Source: Merluccius polli (Eukaryota; Chordata; Actinopteri; Gadiformes; Merlucciidae). Taken from it: 64,000 bases of DNA. The stretch covers positions 310,001-374,000 of the forward strand of contig JAOPHQ010004272.1 in NCBI GenBank assembly GCA_030340625.1. The letters are read 5' to 3'. The position numbers and the translations under genes are program-made. The notes beneath the pieces were generated by a model. It was not told the DNA's origin, searched no databases, and saw only the letters and a list, made by a program, of their open reading frames with translations. Numbering within the stretch: the stretch's first letter is position 1; the number at the start of each line of letters is the position of its first letter. Positions 1 through 12,024 of the stretch are shown piece after piece.

Positions 1-159
1 GGGCACTCGGTGTTGTACGATCCAAGCGTTTTTTATTTCAGAGACAATACCGTAATAATCAGCTTAAATATCATTTTTACAAGCACACGCACGAAGCGGG
101 CCGCCTATTAACGGCATGGACCAAGCGGTTCTGGAACAGGAAGGAGACATTGAACACTT

Positions 160-345
160 AATCGTATTTACCGTATAACTGCACACAACTTTATTTAAAA
201 GCAATCAAATGGAAAACATGTTTGTATTGTGGTGTCCGGTGCGTGTGGATGTGCGGCTCCTCCGGTGGAGCGGTTCATGTTAATAGCGGAGTCCGGGAGG
301 GTTCACCTTCACGGCGTAGTTACGAGGGATGTGCGACTATCGTTT
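160..345. repeat. Dispersed repeat fragment, inverted copy of 53756-53935
   Basis: This stretch reads as the reverse complement of about 180 bp near 53756-53935, with only scattered differences. The distal copy lies inside a hAT MITE (53369-54632), so this is probably a truncated relic of the same family at the window edge. The short ORFs here also occur in the other copy and are not genes. Confidence 0.7.
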
Positions 346-731
346 ATCCAACAAGCAAAACCGTCTCAGCAATATATGGCCAAAGTGTATGGGAGTTCAC
401 TCTTTGATATGGCTGTCTAAAAGCATACGGCTCCTATAAATGCGTCTGCATAATTTAATTGTACGTCATTGAGCGTCTTGAGCGTCAAAAGCGAACAAAA
501 ATATTCGCAGCGAATCTTTATGAGCGTCCAAGGCGTCTTTGCAGCGCAAGACGCTTCTGGTGTGAACGCACAGTTAGTCTGCATAACACATTTTATAGTT
601 TTAATATTATGCTGCACGTTTGGTAGGTTATGCAGAAATGAACTTGCTACACATAAGGAGATGAAATCACGGTCATTTAGCGTGTTCGTTTATTTATTAA
701 TTGTTATGCTGTTGTCAAGTTAGCTTGGTAG

Positions 732-1103
732 TTACGAGTTAATTTGGACAACAATAAGCCACGTGAACACGTTCTCCTCATCCGACGCAAATCCAGCTAA
801 TAGAAGCTCAAGCTGACTATGAGAGGGGCAATGCTTAAACGTAACCTGCTGTTTTATGACCATCTCACTTACCGGTACCGTTTCCTCTGGTGGAATTCCC
901 TTAGCTGTCTGTCCCTCGTCATGATCACCACTGTCGTCGTTTAACACAGTACTGCTGCTGCTGGCAGTTGCACTGCAGGCAAAAAGCTCTGTGAGCTTCT
1001 GACACTTTGCTGCGTCCTTTTCAAGCACCTTGGCTTTCTTTTCCCTCACCTTTTCCCATCCACCTTTTTCTTTACGCTTTCTACTCGCCATATTTCGAGT
1101 CAC
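732..1103 (-). pseudogene. Transposon-like N-terminal ORF fragment (ZMYM/hAT-type style)
   Basis: A 123-codon ORF with a basic start (second Met context MASRKRKEKGGWEKVREK), a Ser/Ala/Thr-rich segment and an acidic stretch. The 'GGWEKVREKKAKVLEKDAAKCQKL' style of basic helical N-terminus is, from memory, seen in teleost hAT-like and ZMYM1-like transposon proteins, upstream of the zinc finger and transposase parts. Those downstream domains are not present: the ORF ends at 732 and nothing transposase-like follows on the minus strand. I read it as the first coding exon of a decayed element. It could be a small host exon, which I consider less likely. Confidence 0.35.
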
Positions 1104-2033
1104 TCTTCTTTGTTGGCGGTTAGGCCCGCGGAATTAATGCTTGACAAATGGACAATTTTTTGTATTAGTGCCCCCTGCTGTTGATAGTTGTTAGATTCTA
1201 TTTTTTTGTTATTGAACAGGGCGGGCCGACTCGTGTATTATTTTTCTGTTCTTCTATGTGTTTTATGTGCACTTAATCCTGTACATGGATGCATTAAGGC
1301 AGGATTGCTATGAGTAGCCGTATGTTTGTTGTAGCCTACATGCATTAAAGATTTTTCAAAAAAAATTTATTTTCAAAAAAAAAAAAATTAGAAAAAAAAA
1401 AAGGGCCGACGGCCAACGGCCGTAGACCCACACGGCCGTTCTGGACTTTTCCAGAACGCACAGATTGCTAGTCCGCCCCTGGGTGTAGGTGTCATGGTAT
1501 GTAACAAATGTTATCTGCAATCAGACAAATGAATGTAGCTAATACAAATGTTACCTGTGATATTTCTATGCAGCATGTATTCTCAGCTCTAAAGGCATCG
1601 TTGCACAATTTTCACATGTGCACCTATACAAAAGCATTTAACAATTTGCATTTCATCAAAAATAATAAAGCTTATGAAACAAGAAACCTGACAGACATTG
1701 TCAAGCTGAGGTGCATGAGCACTGAGCTTTGTCAAATTTGACAAAGACCGCTATTAACTTGTTGATTAGTTTGTGGCTGACCACAAAGCTGTGGTCTGTT
1801 TAATGTGATATTGCCTACAGTACCCATTAGGGTGGGAAACTAACTTTTTGGTGCACCAGACACTTGGAGATTTTACCAGCATTATGAAAACCGAAGAAAT
1901 GCATGAGCATGCTTTGTAAAATATATTGAAACAATATATTTAATATATATTTACATATTTAAAATGTTCACCCTTAACAACACCAGCAAATGGTACATTA
2001 CCCCAGCATGCCGGGCATGGTGAGGAATAATAA
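1104..2033. other. Non-coding interval, A-rich and AT-rich
   Basis: No gene is visible. A homopolymer-rich tract lies at about 1350-1400, next to a short inverted motif (ggccgacggccaacggccgt, about 1403-1422). The rest is AT-rich unique-looking sequence. Confidence 0.5.
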
Positions 2034-2540
2034 GCAAGTAATAACATTTACATTTAGGGCATTTAGCAGATGCTTTTGTCCAAAGCGACTTACAATAAGT
2101 ACATTTGTTAGGAGAAAGTGCAACACTAAACCGCTATCAGTAGAGTAAGGATTTCACAAGAACGAGTTTCAAGCACACCTAATTGCTAAGTTAGCCGATT
2201 GCTAGTATACAAAAGAGATAAGTGCGAAAATACTAAGCGCAGAATATCAAAGTAAGAGCCAGGGCATACATACATAGAATGATTGCAGTAGTTTGTTTGT
2301 TTTTAGTGGGAGGGGGAGGGGTAGTAGAGGAAGGATTGCTAAGTGGGGTCCAGGTGACCTCTGAACAGGTGGGTCTTGAGTCTCTTGCGGAAGCAGGGGA
2401 TCGACTCTGCTGTCCTCACGTCAGCAGGGAGGTCGTTCCACCATAGTGGCACCACAGAGAAGAGTTGTGACTTGGCTGTGCGACCTTTGCCTGCTCTTAG
2501 GGATGGCGGTACCAGCCAGCCATGTAGCCGGGTTAACGTG
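2034..2540 (+). repeat. Common teleost dispersed repeat (SINE-like head and conserved body)
   Basis: The head includes 'gcttttgtccaaagcgactt' (about 2071-2090), a motif I know from very abundant fish repeats. The part from about 2340 to 2540 ('ctcgttccaccatagtggcac'-type phrase) is also a familiar high-copy fish repeat. The family name is not certain, and no tRNA-like A/B boxes were confirmed. Confidence 0.55.
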
Positions 2541-4037
2541 TTTATTTTTAATGAACATAAGTCTCATTTAATGCACAGATTAATGTACCAACAAATAAAT
2601 ACAAACCTAAATTAATCTTACAATGTGTCGTCTCCACATACAGCTATAGAGTAGATACTGGTGGACAGCTAGTGAAAGTTGTATACATCGAAATTTGCAG
2701 TAGTAGTAGAATAACTGACATCAGCGCAAGCTGTCAATTTAAAACACTTTTACTGCAGAGCTTATGGGTCAATTTGCACTGTAGCCTACGAGCTCTCCTC
2801 GGATATTCCAACAAGCGCTTCCTTTTCTGTCTCATGTAGCCAACCAGAGTTTTAGGTCCACCATTCCTAGCCACCACAATGGCAACCAGAGTTTTAGGTC
2901 CAACATTCCTAGCCGCCACAATGGCAGGCGGGTATGACACATTTATCCGACAATTACAAAATCTACCTGCATTTGGTAGTGCTAATTTCCCACCCTGGTA
3001 CCCATTATCCAGAAAATTCCTGTACATTCTCCTTCATTAACTCTGCAACAGCCAGAAATGTTCCAAAACACAATTACTACTTTCTACCATACCCCTCCCA
3101 TAAACTAGTGACCTAGTGGACAGTCAGTCACTTATACTGTGGCTGAAATAAATTGATCCATTTAAAGCAGCTGCTGAAGGAACTTTATGAATCTGTAAAG
3201 GACTCTAGAATCAAGCACTTATGTAATATTATCTCAGAAAAGCCATAGTCCAAGAATTCTGTTCAATACCATAGATTATAAATTGTCCATCAAACAATGT
3301 CTCCAACCACTCTTGCCGAATATGAAAACTCTGCACTGTGGATCGATAACAGTTGGGATTTTATTTTATATTTGTATTGTAACCATCACCAGGGTCAGTT
3401 GGACCTGGTTAAAACACAGAAATCGCTAATTTTACCTAAATGCAATTCAAAAATTGGAGGGATAACAACAGTCAGCTAGTAGCCATTTATGCAACTAAAT
3501 CTGTTCTACAACTTCCAAACTGATACTCTACCAAATTGGAAGAGTTAAAGGCTGTAAACCAGCCATCAACAACACACACCCTCCACAATCTACATCACCA
3601 AAAAAGTGGACCAGAATAAAACTGTATAGAGAAAAATTCCTTGGATAGATTGCCTCATGGATGGGTGGTCTTGAGAAATCTTTTTTTAATGGAGTAAATA
3701 ACTGCGAACAGTTACAGTGCAGGTTTAAATAGTCAAATTAAATTCCATTAAATTAAGCAACTTATAAAGTCTAAGTTTAAAGATGGTACATAGCCTGCCA
3801 CCCATAATGCATATACTGCCCACTATGTATTAGCATAGTAATGCACAATATAAAAATGTGTCAATAGTATTTAGGCAACAATATGTAAAGTCACGCCAAT
3901 TCCAAATATTGTGACGCTAATTCACAGCTCTAATACAAGTCATTCATTTTAAATACATTGGAATTTTGGCTTTCAAGCCAATACATGTTTATTGTCTTAT
4001 AACAAGCAAAGTAGAGAATGTTTATCGATATAACAAA
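2541..4037. other. Non-coding interval downstream of pseudogene A
   Basis: No coding region was recognised. A tandem duplication of about 46 bp is visible at 2842-2925 (the phrase 'accagagttttaggtcca' occurs twice). Otherwise the sequence is AT-rich and unique-looking. Confidence 0.5.
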
Positions 4038-5832
4038 CTATAACTTTGACTCCTTTTGAAACTCAGAATTGCCTCCTGCATCCATTTTCTTTTCCTCTTC
4101 TGCTTTCCTGTGGAACATTAAGGTGAAATTAACCACAATCAACAATCATGGTAATTGCCAGTTGTCAATGTTTTCTTTACATTAGGTGAATAGCACAATT
4201 CTGCACAATCAAGACAATAAGGCCTTTGTTATATCTGTTCTCTGAATAGTTGAGAGAACCATTCTAAAATTCCATTTTAGAAATGAACACATACAACCAC
4301 TTACCCAGGTAGATGATGAAAGGTGAAACGATGGTGGTGATGCATGCTGCCATGGAGCGGGTCCCATGGCCATGTTTCTCACCACGGTGGGGAAGAGCTC
4401 GGATGTGACGGCGTACACCACACAGAACGCCAAGGTGATATGGAATTTCCCCATCATCTCAAGGAAGATGGACACTCCGGGCAAATCTGGTTACATAAAA
4501 ACAGAATCTAAATCACAAAACTCATCAGTAATTTATTAAATCAGGAATATGAAATATAAAAAGACTATTTTGTAACAAATCACTTACCCCGAAGAAATAT
4601 ACCTGAATCTAAAATGGTGATTCAAATTAGCATAATAACTTAAAGATGTTTGTATGCCATAACCATCTGCCTAACCAACCATCTGCTCTGTGAGAATGTC
4701 TGTTCTGGTTGACTGCACTTGCCTCTGACAATTTTTGATTTTGACCGCACCCCTGTCACTTCTGACCAATCAGGGCCTCTCTTCAGTAAATGGAGAGGCC
4801 CGTTTTTCTTTTTCTTTGGCACATCCAGCCTCCCAGATTCCTAGAAGTTAGCTGTTGGAATTAGGTTAACACAAAGGATCAACCCTGCCCAGGAAAAGCA
4901 TGGGGGATTGACAGAAGTGTCTGTAGCAGTATTTCAACAGAACAAGGGCGATTAAGTATGCCGGCACCTCAGAGACTGCTGGCAGGAAGCAGTTCATGTA
5001 CGGATCTCCATTGAGGTTTGAAGTGTTGGGAATCAAAGCATAGTATGAAATGGTGATGATTATTCTTCAAGAAATGCAAATACAAGGAAGTAAGAAGGTG
5101 TGAGGAAAAAAAGACATTCATTATTAAGTGTAACCAAAAGTTATCAGCAAAGTAGCTAACTTGGTAAGCAACATACTTATAAATAAGTAGAAACATGGCA
5201 TCCATTTGATTGGATTTGCTCAGTGGTGCAACGAAAGACAATGAAATAAAGCTAACATTGAGATAACACGCCAAGAGCCCAGGGAAATCAGGAATGTGTC
5301 AGGAGTATGTTGCATAATATATCTATATTACCACTAGTTTCCACTACACACTGCTGCCTCAAGCTTCAAGCGGAAGCCTGGCCAACACTATAGCAAGTGC
5401 AACTCAGAAATACTAATTGAAGTAGGTATTTAAAATCATTATTGATTGAGCATCATGCAGACTCATCACTAAAGAGAGCACAGTAACATAATGGAAAACA
5501 TTGCAGCTGCGCAGAATGACCAAAATGGTGTATTTCTTGTCTTTCGTGGATAAGGCATCCTCAATCTGGTAATCATGAACAACATTGAACAATAATAATG
5601 ATGCATTAATGAATTAATTCATAACCACAGTAGTAACAAGTCATGACACCTATCCATTTCTAACAGTTCTTTGGTGCATTATTTTTATAGAACTGCAATG
5701 TTGTTATTGCACACACAGCAATGTCAATCTGATTCAACCAGAGCCTTTGTGATGGAACCAATTGTATCGAATCTAAACGACTGTTTGATTGTAATATAAT
5801 CAAAAAAATGTTCAGTGTTCAAATCTGGTATT

Positions 5833-6024
5833 CAGGGCCGGATTATCCATAAGGGCACTTGGGCCAGTGCCCAGGGGCACCAAGCACTCGGTGGGCACCA
5901 CAAGCTTAAAAAAAAAACAAAAAAAATTGGGGGGGGGGGGGGGCGGGGAGAGATGGGGGGGGGGGGGGGGGGGCACCTGTGAGTATAGTGCCCAGGGGCA
6001 CCACATTGTCTTAATACGGGCCTG
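5833..6024. mobile_element. hAT-type MITE with poly-G core
   Basis: The 192-bp element has ends CAGGGCCGGATTA and TAATACGGGCCTG. It is flanked by a perfect 8-bp duplication CTGGTATT (5825-5832 and 6025-6032). The inside repeats 'gtgcccaggggcacca' on both sides of long G runs. An 8-bp duplication with CAG..CTG ends fits the hAT superfamily. It lies in an intron of pseudogene A. Confidence 0.85.
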
Positions 6025-6617
6025 CTGGTATTCTACCAGACTGCAATGCACAAACATTTTTTAGAAGTTACTGGTCATGGATTGAAGTACATTTCAGTGT
6101 TGTTGGTTTACCAGTTGTATGATGTATCATTAACAACAGCCAGTTCCCTCCAGTTTGTGACCAAAACCCAGAGTACCGTGTTCACCTCTTTCGTGTAAAG
6201 ATGACCTGTGGAGTTTGTACTTTGTTCTTCTGGGCAGCTTGTCTCAGTATGGCCTCCGCTTCCTCCACTCTCCCCTGAGAGAGCAGCCATCTTGGAGACT
6301 CTGGAATTAACCCATTTTGGAAAAATAAATATTGTATATGACGTATTACTTTGAATTGTATTGGAATCCATTGCTTCAGTTTCATACTGTCTCCGTTATC
6401 CACATTTGCATCTCATATTAAGAAACATTTCTAGAAACAAACAGATGTATATTGTCTTGGCTGCCAGTTTCAGGGTTTGTGGCTCTATCAGGTAGGCGAG
6501 GTAGGAGTGGTTACCATCAACTGGGAGCACCTGCGTGCCATGCTGTTTTAGTCCATCGCTGTGTTTGGAATCGCATACTTGCGTACTGTTCATACTAAGT
6601 ATGATGTCAAATCACAT

Positions 6618-6827
6618 CTTTGGAAAACAGTCACGACCAGTCGAGCGACGATTGTAGCGTCTCATTTTCTTCTTGCAGCCGGGAAAAGCACAAACAAACC
6701 ATTTTCTTCTCTATGCACACCTACTAGATTGCACACCTTCTGATTCATTGACATCTCATGTGTACGCCTCTTCCGGCTCATTACGTTGCACAGCGTTCGC
6801 TCAACTTGTCGTGACTGTTTTCCAAAG
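6618..6827. repeat. Inverted-repeat element, 20-bp perfect arms
   Basis: The sequence ctttggaaaacagtcacgac (6618-6637) recurs as its reverse complement at 6808-6827. This is probably a small MITE or its core. No target duplication was resolved. Confidence 0.5.
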
Positions 6828-8110
6828 ATGGCGCCCGCTTGTTTTCATGAAGGCACTGGCTTTCTAAACTTTTTTAATAAACTGTCTGTGCACTGTGCAC
6901 AAAGTTCTCAATGCTTCGTTTTACATGTAGGGACCCTTATTATGCTACCGTGGAAGTGTGGTGCGATTTTGAGCCTTGTTAGTGGTATAGAATTGCTTTT
7001 TATTTTACATGAATATCTGCCCCCACAGCTAGCGTTATAAGCTAATTAGCGGTTTTCGAGAACTTTGGTTACATTCGACTAGAATGAAAACTGATCCAAG
7101 AGAACGGTCCAACTCGGTGGACATGTGTTATGATCGTATGGTCTCATTTTGCGCCGGAATTGTCCTTTAATGCCAGTCTCTTACCACCAGAGAGGGATTT
7201 AAATCAAGCAAGCGGCAGCCATGGGCACAAAGAGCCAGAGCCAGTCCGAGACAAAGTAGGCCACCCCTGGAATCACCATGTAGCCCAGAGTCGACCTAAA
7301 GAACACTCCCATTGAGCTGAACACCACTTGGGCTCCGGCACTCAGGATGTCAGTACCTAGCAACAAAAAGGAAACAAAAATGGCTGAGTCAAGTGGAAAA
7401 AGACTATAAAGTCCAGTTTTCTTAAACAAGCTACCTAGGATATATGCAATTAAATATTTGGAGAAGCCCCTTCTTTGCAGCCCCTGCAAAGAAGAAAATG
7501 ACACTGAAGACCTCCCACCTTGGGGAGAATATCTGAGCTGTGATGGTCACAGTCTGGAGAGCCATCATGATGAAGAGCATTAGCTTCCTTCCATACCTGT
7601 GTTGAATGTGATCCATCAGTCATCAAGTTATTCACCCATATCGCAACAAGCAGTGGCGATGACTTCCTTTGGTGCCCTGGGACACTACAGTCCTCCAAAC
7701 ATGCAACACCATACAGATATGGACATATGCACACATGGGCACAAACACATGTACAAAATGTGGGTTTACCCATATGTGTAAGTCAAAGTAAATTGTTGAC
7801 TGGAGTGCGTGTTGTTGATCGCTGGTTTACAGCCTCACCTGGGGCCTCATGTACAAAGACTTGCGTGGATTTCCTACTGAAACTTGGCGTATGCCAAAAC
7901 CCAGAAACTGTCGTACGCACAAATAAATTCAGATGCATCAAAGTGTGCGCACGCATGGATCCAAGCACGTTTCTTTTGTACATCCCAATCAACGTGGAAT
8001 TGAGCACACATGAAGAGGTGGCAAACTCCTCCCTGTCCACTCCCCCATTTAAATATGCAAACAATTTTAAATAGGCCCTGGACCTGAGATTCACCTCTTT
8101 ATCCGATCAG

Positions 8111-8879
8111 ATGAAGCAAGCAAGCATGAAAGAAAGAAAAGAAATTTCACTGAGTCCGAGTTGGAGATTCTGGCGAATGAAGTGGAGATGCGGAGGGAGA
8201 TTATCTCTGGTACCCTGTCAGCAGGGATCAATATGAAGAGAAAAAGAAATGAGTGGGAGCGTGTGTGAGGCTGCAAATGCTGTGGGGTCCGAGCAGCGCA
8301 CACACAGGTGAAAAAGAAGTGGTCGGATCTGAAGGTGGAGGTGAAGCGGAGGGTTTCTACCCAACGCCGAAGCGTGACTTTAACAGGTGGGGGGGACAGG
8401 AGTGGAGGAACTCTCCCCCTTTGACAAGCGAGTGGCCTCTTTAGTGGGTGACACAGCTCTCACCGGAGTGGTGGGAGCCCATGAAGGTGACACGGATCAT
8501 CCCCAAGGTAAATATGCTGAACTCATAAATGTTATAATACACATAATACACAATACACATAGCTTGTGCGTAAAGATGCCAGGATATTAAACACGTTTAC
8601 TTCTTTCTTTTTTATTTCTCAATAGACAATAAGACAGGAGAGGGCACAGACTCCTCCACCGGCCGCGGCGTCTCCACCGGCTCCCCCAGCTCCACTGGCC
8701 GCGGCATCTCCACGCCAGCTGCTGACGTCCGCCCAACTGGCCGTGTCCTCACCTGAGCAGTCCTGGAATCACAGGGGGAACTAGTGAGAGCCATCGGTGG
8801 CATCAATGATCGTCTGGATCGACTAATTAATGTCCTCAGTGATATGAGCAACTCAATAAATGCATTTGTGAACAAGTAA
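8111..8879 (+). pseudogene. Harbinger Myb/SANT-like DNA-binding protein, interrupted
   Basis: From ATG 8111 the reading begins MKQASMKERKRNFTESELE and continues through a SANT/Myb-like helix region (RREIISGTLSAGINMKRKR, then NEWERV). It meets TGA at 8266. Downstream pieces in other frames still read KKKWSDLKVEVKRR (about 8310-8355). A C-terminal Leu/Ile-rich helix follows, ending VLSDMSNSINAFVNK with a stop at about 8877-8879. In PIF/Harbinger elements this partner protein helps the transposase reach the nucleus and bind the ends. The nonsense codon and frame changes show that this copy is dead. Confidence 0.7.
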
Positions 8880-8959
8880 ATTCTGTCCTTGCCTCTTTAC
8901 ATGCTTGAAATCACATTCTGCCGGGCGCGTATGGCTTCCCGGGGTGGGTTGAAGTTGAT

Positions 8960-10070
8960 GGGTCCGGCATCCGGTGGGGGGGGGGGGGGGGGGGGGGGAT
9001 GTTCTGCTCTGGCAGTGGTATGCCATGGCGGTGTGCCACGTTGTGGAGGACGCCACAGGCCATCACAATGTGGCACACCTTCTCAGGTCGGTACAGCAGC
9101 ACACCCCGACCTGTCCAGGCAACGCCACCGTCCCTTCAGCAGGCCGATTGCCCTCTCCACGACCGCTCGAGTGCGGGAATGGAGGTCATTATACCTCCTC
9201 TCTTGGTCGGTGTTGGGGTCCGCAAGAGGGGTCATCAGCCACGTTCTTAGGGGGTAGCCACAGTCCCCTGGGGTCATATGATGGCAGAAGACAATATACC
9301 ACTTAAATGAACCACAATTAATGAATGCAAAAGTGCGCCGCGGCTGACATTTCCAACTTTACGCCCGCTTTTACTGACATGAATACTGAACACAGGGAGA
9401 GAATCAGAGACTTGTTAGAAAGCTCTGCAGCTGTAATTTCACCAGCAGAAAAAAAAAAACATTTGAATGCGCACATGCCCAAATGTGCATTGTGCTGGTT
9501 TACATACGGGACAATTAAACGAATAAACAACTTACTCACCCAGAAGCCACCCATTGCGCACCGTGCCAGCCTCCAGCCTGTTCCCAACCATGCTGTTAGT
9601 CATAATGAATGAGTCATGCGTTGAACCAGGCCACCTTGCCACGATGTTAGTTAGCTGCATTTGCGCATCACATATGATTTGAACATTGATGGAATGAAAA
9701 TGTTTCCCATTAACAAACAAATTCATCAGCAATGTGTGTCAATAGCTCCGATTACATTAGGGAAACCGGTTCTCGCTGCAAATTGCTGATGATATTCGCG
9801 CTGGATGATACCTGGATGATACCTGGATGATATTTGGATGATTCCGTCCCACACAGCTGGCATGGCTCGGCTCAGTGTTGACTGGCACACTCCTGACCGA
9901 TCGGCCAGCTCCCGCTGGAATGCCCCTGTTGCCAGCAACCCCAGCGTGGTCAGCACCTGTGTGGGCACAGACCACCCCTGGCTCCTCGCCGTGTTGCGCT
10001 CTAGGGCTGCAACTCTGCGCACAACTCCAGTAACACTGGCCTCGGTCAACGAAATCGGCTTATGAGCCAA
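8960..10070 (-). pseudogene. Harbinger transposase (HARBI1-like), frame-broken
   Basis: Read on the minus strand from 10070, the N-terminal part matches the HARBI1/DDE_Tnp_4 style: LTTLGLLATGAFQRELADRS, then SGVCQSTLSRAMPAVWDGII, then FPNVIGAID with the first catalytic Asp. A second ORF (9732 to 9532) holds IVARWPGSTHDSFIMTNS with the second Asp. A third (9277 to 9083) holds RAVVERAIGLLKGRWRCLDR with the catalytic Glu. A last piece near 9000-9100 reads VCHIVMACGVLHNVAHRHGI and runs into a poly-C/G tract. The three catalytic residues survive but lie in separate frames, so the protein cannot be made as one chain. Confidence 0.8.
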
Positions 10071-11611
10071 TTGTCATCGTTTGCAAGTAAGTCCTCGCGT
10101 TCCCTAAATACTCGCTCAGGTCGGATTGCACCATTTGCAAGGTCCTCTAACAACGCTAAAGTTGCCATCGTTAATACCATTTTCTTCATCACATTGCGCA
10201 TGCGTTTATATCCACCCGTATAATTGCAAACACGTGGGTGTGTTAATTGTTCATAAGTGTGTCTCTGGCGTGCACATCACTCTGATGACTAATTGTTTTT
10301 GACATTATTAACAGTTTCCCAGCATCACCTCTAAGTGTCGCCACTATAGCAATAGCTGTAGAAACGTGCGTACGCCAGCCATGAAGTTGACGTGAGGCAC
10401 CGCACATTTCCACGGTCATTTCACGTTTCATACATCTGAACGTGAGCGTGGAAAAGGACGTACGCCACGTTTTTGTGCGTAGGCAACCTTTGTACATGAG
10501 GCCCCTGGCCTGAGTCACACTGATTAGACTCTGGCTGGGTGGGGCTGCACACCTGTGGTGCAGAGCAATCATGGCACCCAGGATAAACCAGCTATCACCA
10601 CACACACTCGGGAGAGAGCCACTTTAATGGCAGCACATAAGATCTAATATAATAATATCTTGCCATCTCCAATAAATGCATTCTTCAAATGCAAACTGAA
10701 CCGGTGTCCTGTGTCGGAGGGCCCCAGCAAAAGCCGCTTAGGTGGCATGTGGTAGACTCTACCACATCCCTCCGAGGGATATAGCTAATGTTTACATCCA
10801 CATTTGTAAGGATGCCACTTGAGCAAGAGCTACACTTGGACACGCCGTCCATTGTCTCCACCGGTATCGTTTCATTTTACCACACTTGGCTGAGGTTATA
10901 GTCGTCGAGAATTCGGCAATGGTGGGGTGGAGTGTCTGCCACAAACACTATATAAATAACTGTGAATCTATTTGGGAGACTGATTGCAAGAGTTAAGAAA
11001 AGCATTTGTTGAAAGCATCCCCAGGTCCCGAGGAACACAGAGATGTCATTGTAGGTCCTCATGAAGAATGTAATTTAGAACAATGCAGTACTTCAGAACA
11101 GAGTACACCATTGACTTACTATGCAAGCTCCTACTGATTTGGTATATATGATCTTATATAAATATATCTTATATAAAGATACGCTGGTTCATGTTCTGCC
11201 TGGGTTTCTATTAGACATACAGTAGCACATGAGGACAAACTACTTGAAATTTAGCACAACCTTGAAAATAACATATGCATTGTATACTGAACACTATAAT
11301 AATTGTGTAAATAAAATAGAAAAGAAATGTGTTCAAGTTAATCCCACATGTGTGTGATATTTATTCATCGCTCGTGGTATAGGCACAAGGCTAAAGCATA
11401 CAAACTGAACAAATCAATTTTAATTGGCTACAAGTTGAAAATGATGCAATATAGTCACGAAAAAAACACAGTTCAGTACCATAACAAAAAAATCAAACAA
11501 GGGACATTTAAATGTTTCTGATTGGCTCAAGTTGTTGAGATCAGGTGAGGTCATTTGTCACTATTTGGAACTTTTCCTGAACAGTAATTGCATAGTCTTT
11601 GTTTAGTGCAT

Positions 11612-11617
11612 TTTATT
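11612..11617 (-). terminator. Candidate polyadenylation signal of gene B
   Basis: AATAAA on the minus strand, about 215 bp beyond the gene B stop codon, with no earlier canonical signal noticed. No transcript evidence is available here. Confidence 0.4.
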
Positions 11618-11765
11618 TGTGTGATTTTAGTGTTTGGTTGCTCTCATCCATTAACAGTTGTTATTTTCTGATCTGCTGTCTAATGCAGATGTATCTGGGG
11701 CGGTCCATTAAAGTTTATAAAATAATTACATGGGATAAGATTCCTTTCCTCTTTTTTAACCTTTG

Positions 11766-11805
<40 letters not shown>

Positions 11806-11835
11806 GCGCGTTCTCTCTCTCGCTCTCTCTCTCAC
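11766..11835. repeat. (CT)n microsatellite abutting the gene B stop codon
   Basis: A CT/CG-interrupted dinucleotide run. On the minus strand it reads TGAGAGAGAG, so the stop codon (11832-11834) is the first base triplet of the repeat and the 3' UTR begins in it. Confidence 0.85.
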
Positions 11836-11964
11836 TCAGTGTAGTAAAGCGGAGATTTGTTGTCCTTCTCTTCTGATTTGTTTCCTGATCTCCTGCACAA
11901 CCTGTTGAGGATAAAGTTGATTATAAAAAGGCAGCATGGAGATTGGCATAAATATCTTATATTC

Positions 11965-12024
<60 letters not shown>

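Larger units (their letters stand above)
7842..10504. mobile_element. PIF/Harbinger DNA transposon, two-gene type, decayed
   Basis: The termini are inverted copies: GGGCCTCATGTACAAAG at the left and its reverse complement at the right. The flanking 3-bp duplication is CTG (7839-7841 and 10505-10507). The element is 2663 bp. It carries the two genes expected of PIF/Harbinger, a DDE transposase (minus strand, about 10070 to 8960) and a Myb/SANT-like DNA-binding protein (plus strand, from 8111), arranged convergently. Both are interrupted. It sits between exons 1 and 3 of the SLC22 pseudogene A. Confidence 0.9.
4038..11062 (-). pseudogene. SLC22 organic cation/carnitine transporter-like pseudogene (gene A)
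   Basis: This is a decayed paralogue of genes B and C, on the same strand as B and 0.8 kb beyond its stop. Recognisable exons (minus strand) are: exon 1 from ATG 11062 with in-frame TAA at 10877-10879; exon 3 7435-7596 (162 nt versus 155 in B and C, a net +7 frameshift); exon 4 7185-7356 (normal 172 nt, but TAA at 7199-7201); exon 5 6186-6311 (126 versus 127 nt, acceptor AG changed to GG); exon 6 relic about 5465-5565 without a clear donor; exon 7 about 4850-5060 with one extra base and no GT donor; exon 8 4305-4486 (182 versus 183 nt); exon 10 4038-4107 (70 nt, as in B). No exon 9 is found between exons 8 and 10. Exon 2 is at best a remnant near 7610-7680. Family signatures persist, such as ESPRWLLSQGRVEEAE in exon 5 and SELFPTVVRN in exon 8. 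So many independent lesions make sequencing error an unlikely explanation. Confidence 0.9.

Noticed and set aside
5812..6064. Proline- or glycine-rich ORFs on both strands
   Set aside because: Produced by poly-G/C runs in the hAT MITE.
8889..9306. Several plus-strand ORFs of 83-122 codons
   Set aside because: Antisense to the decayed Harbinger transposase and crossing a poly-G run.
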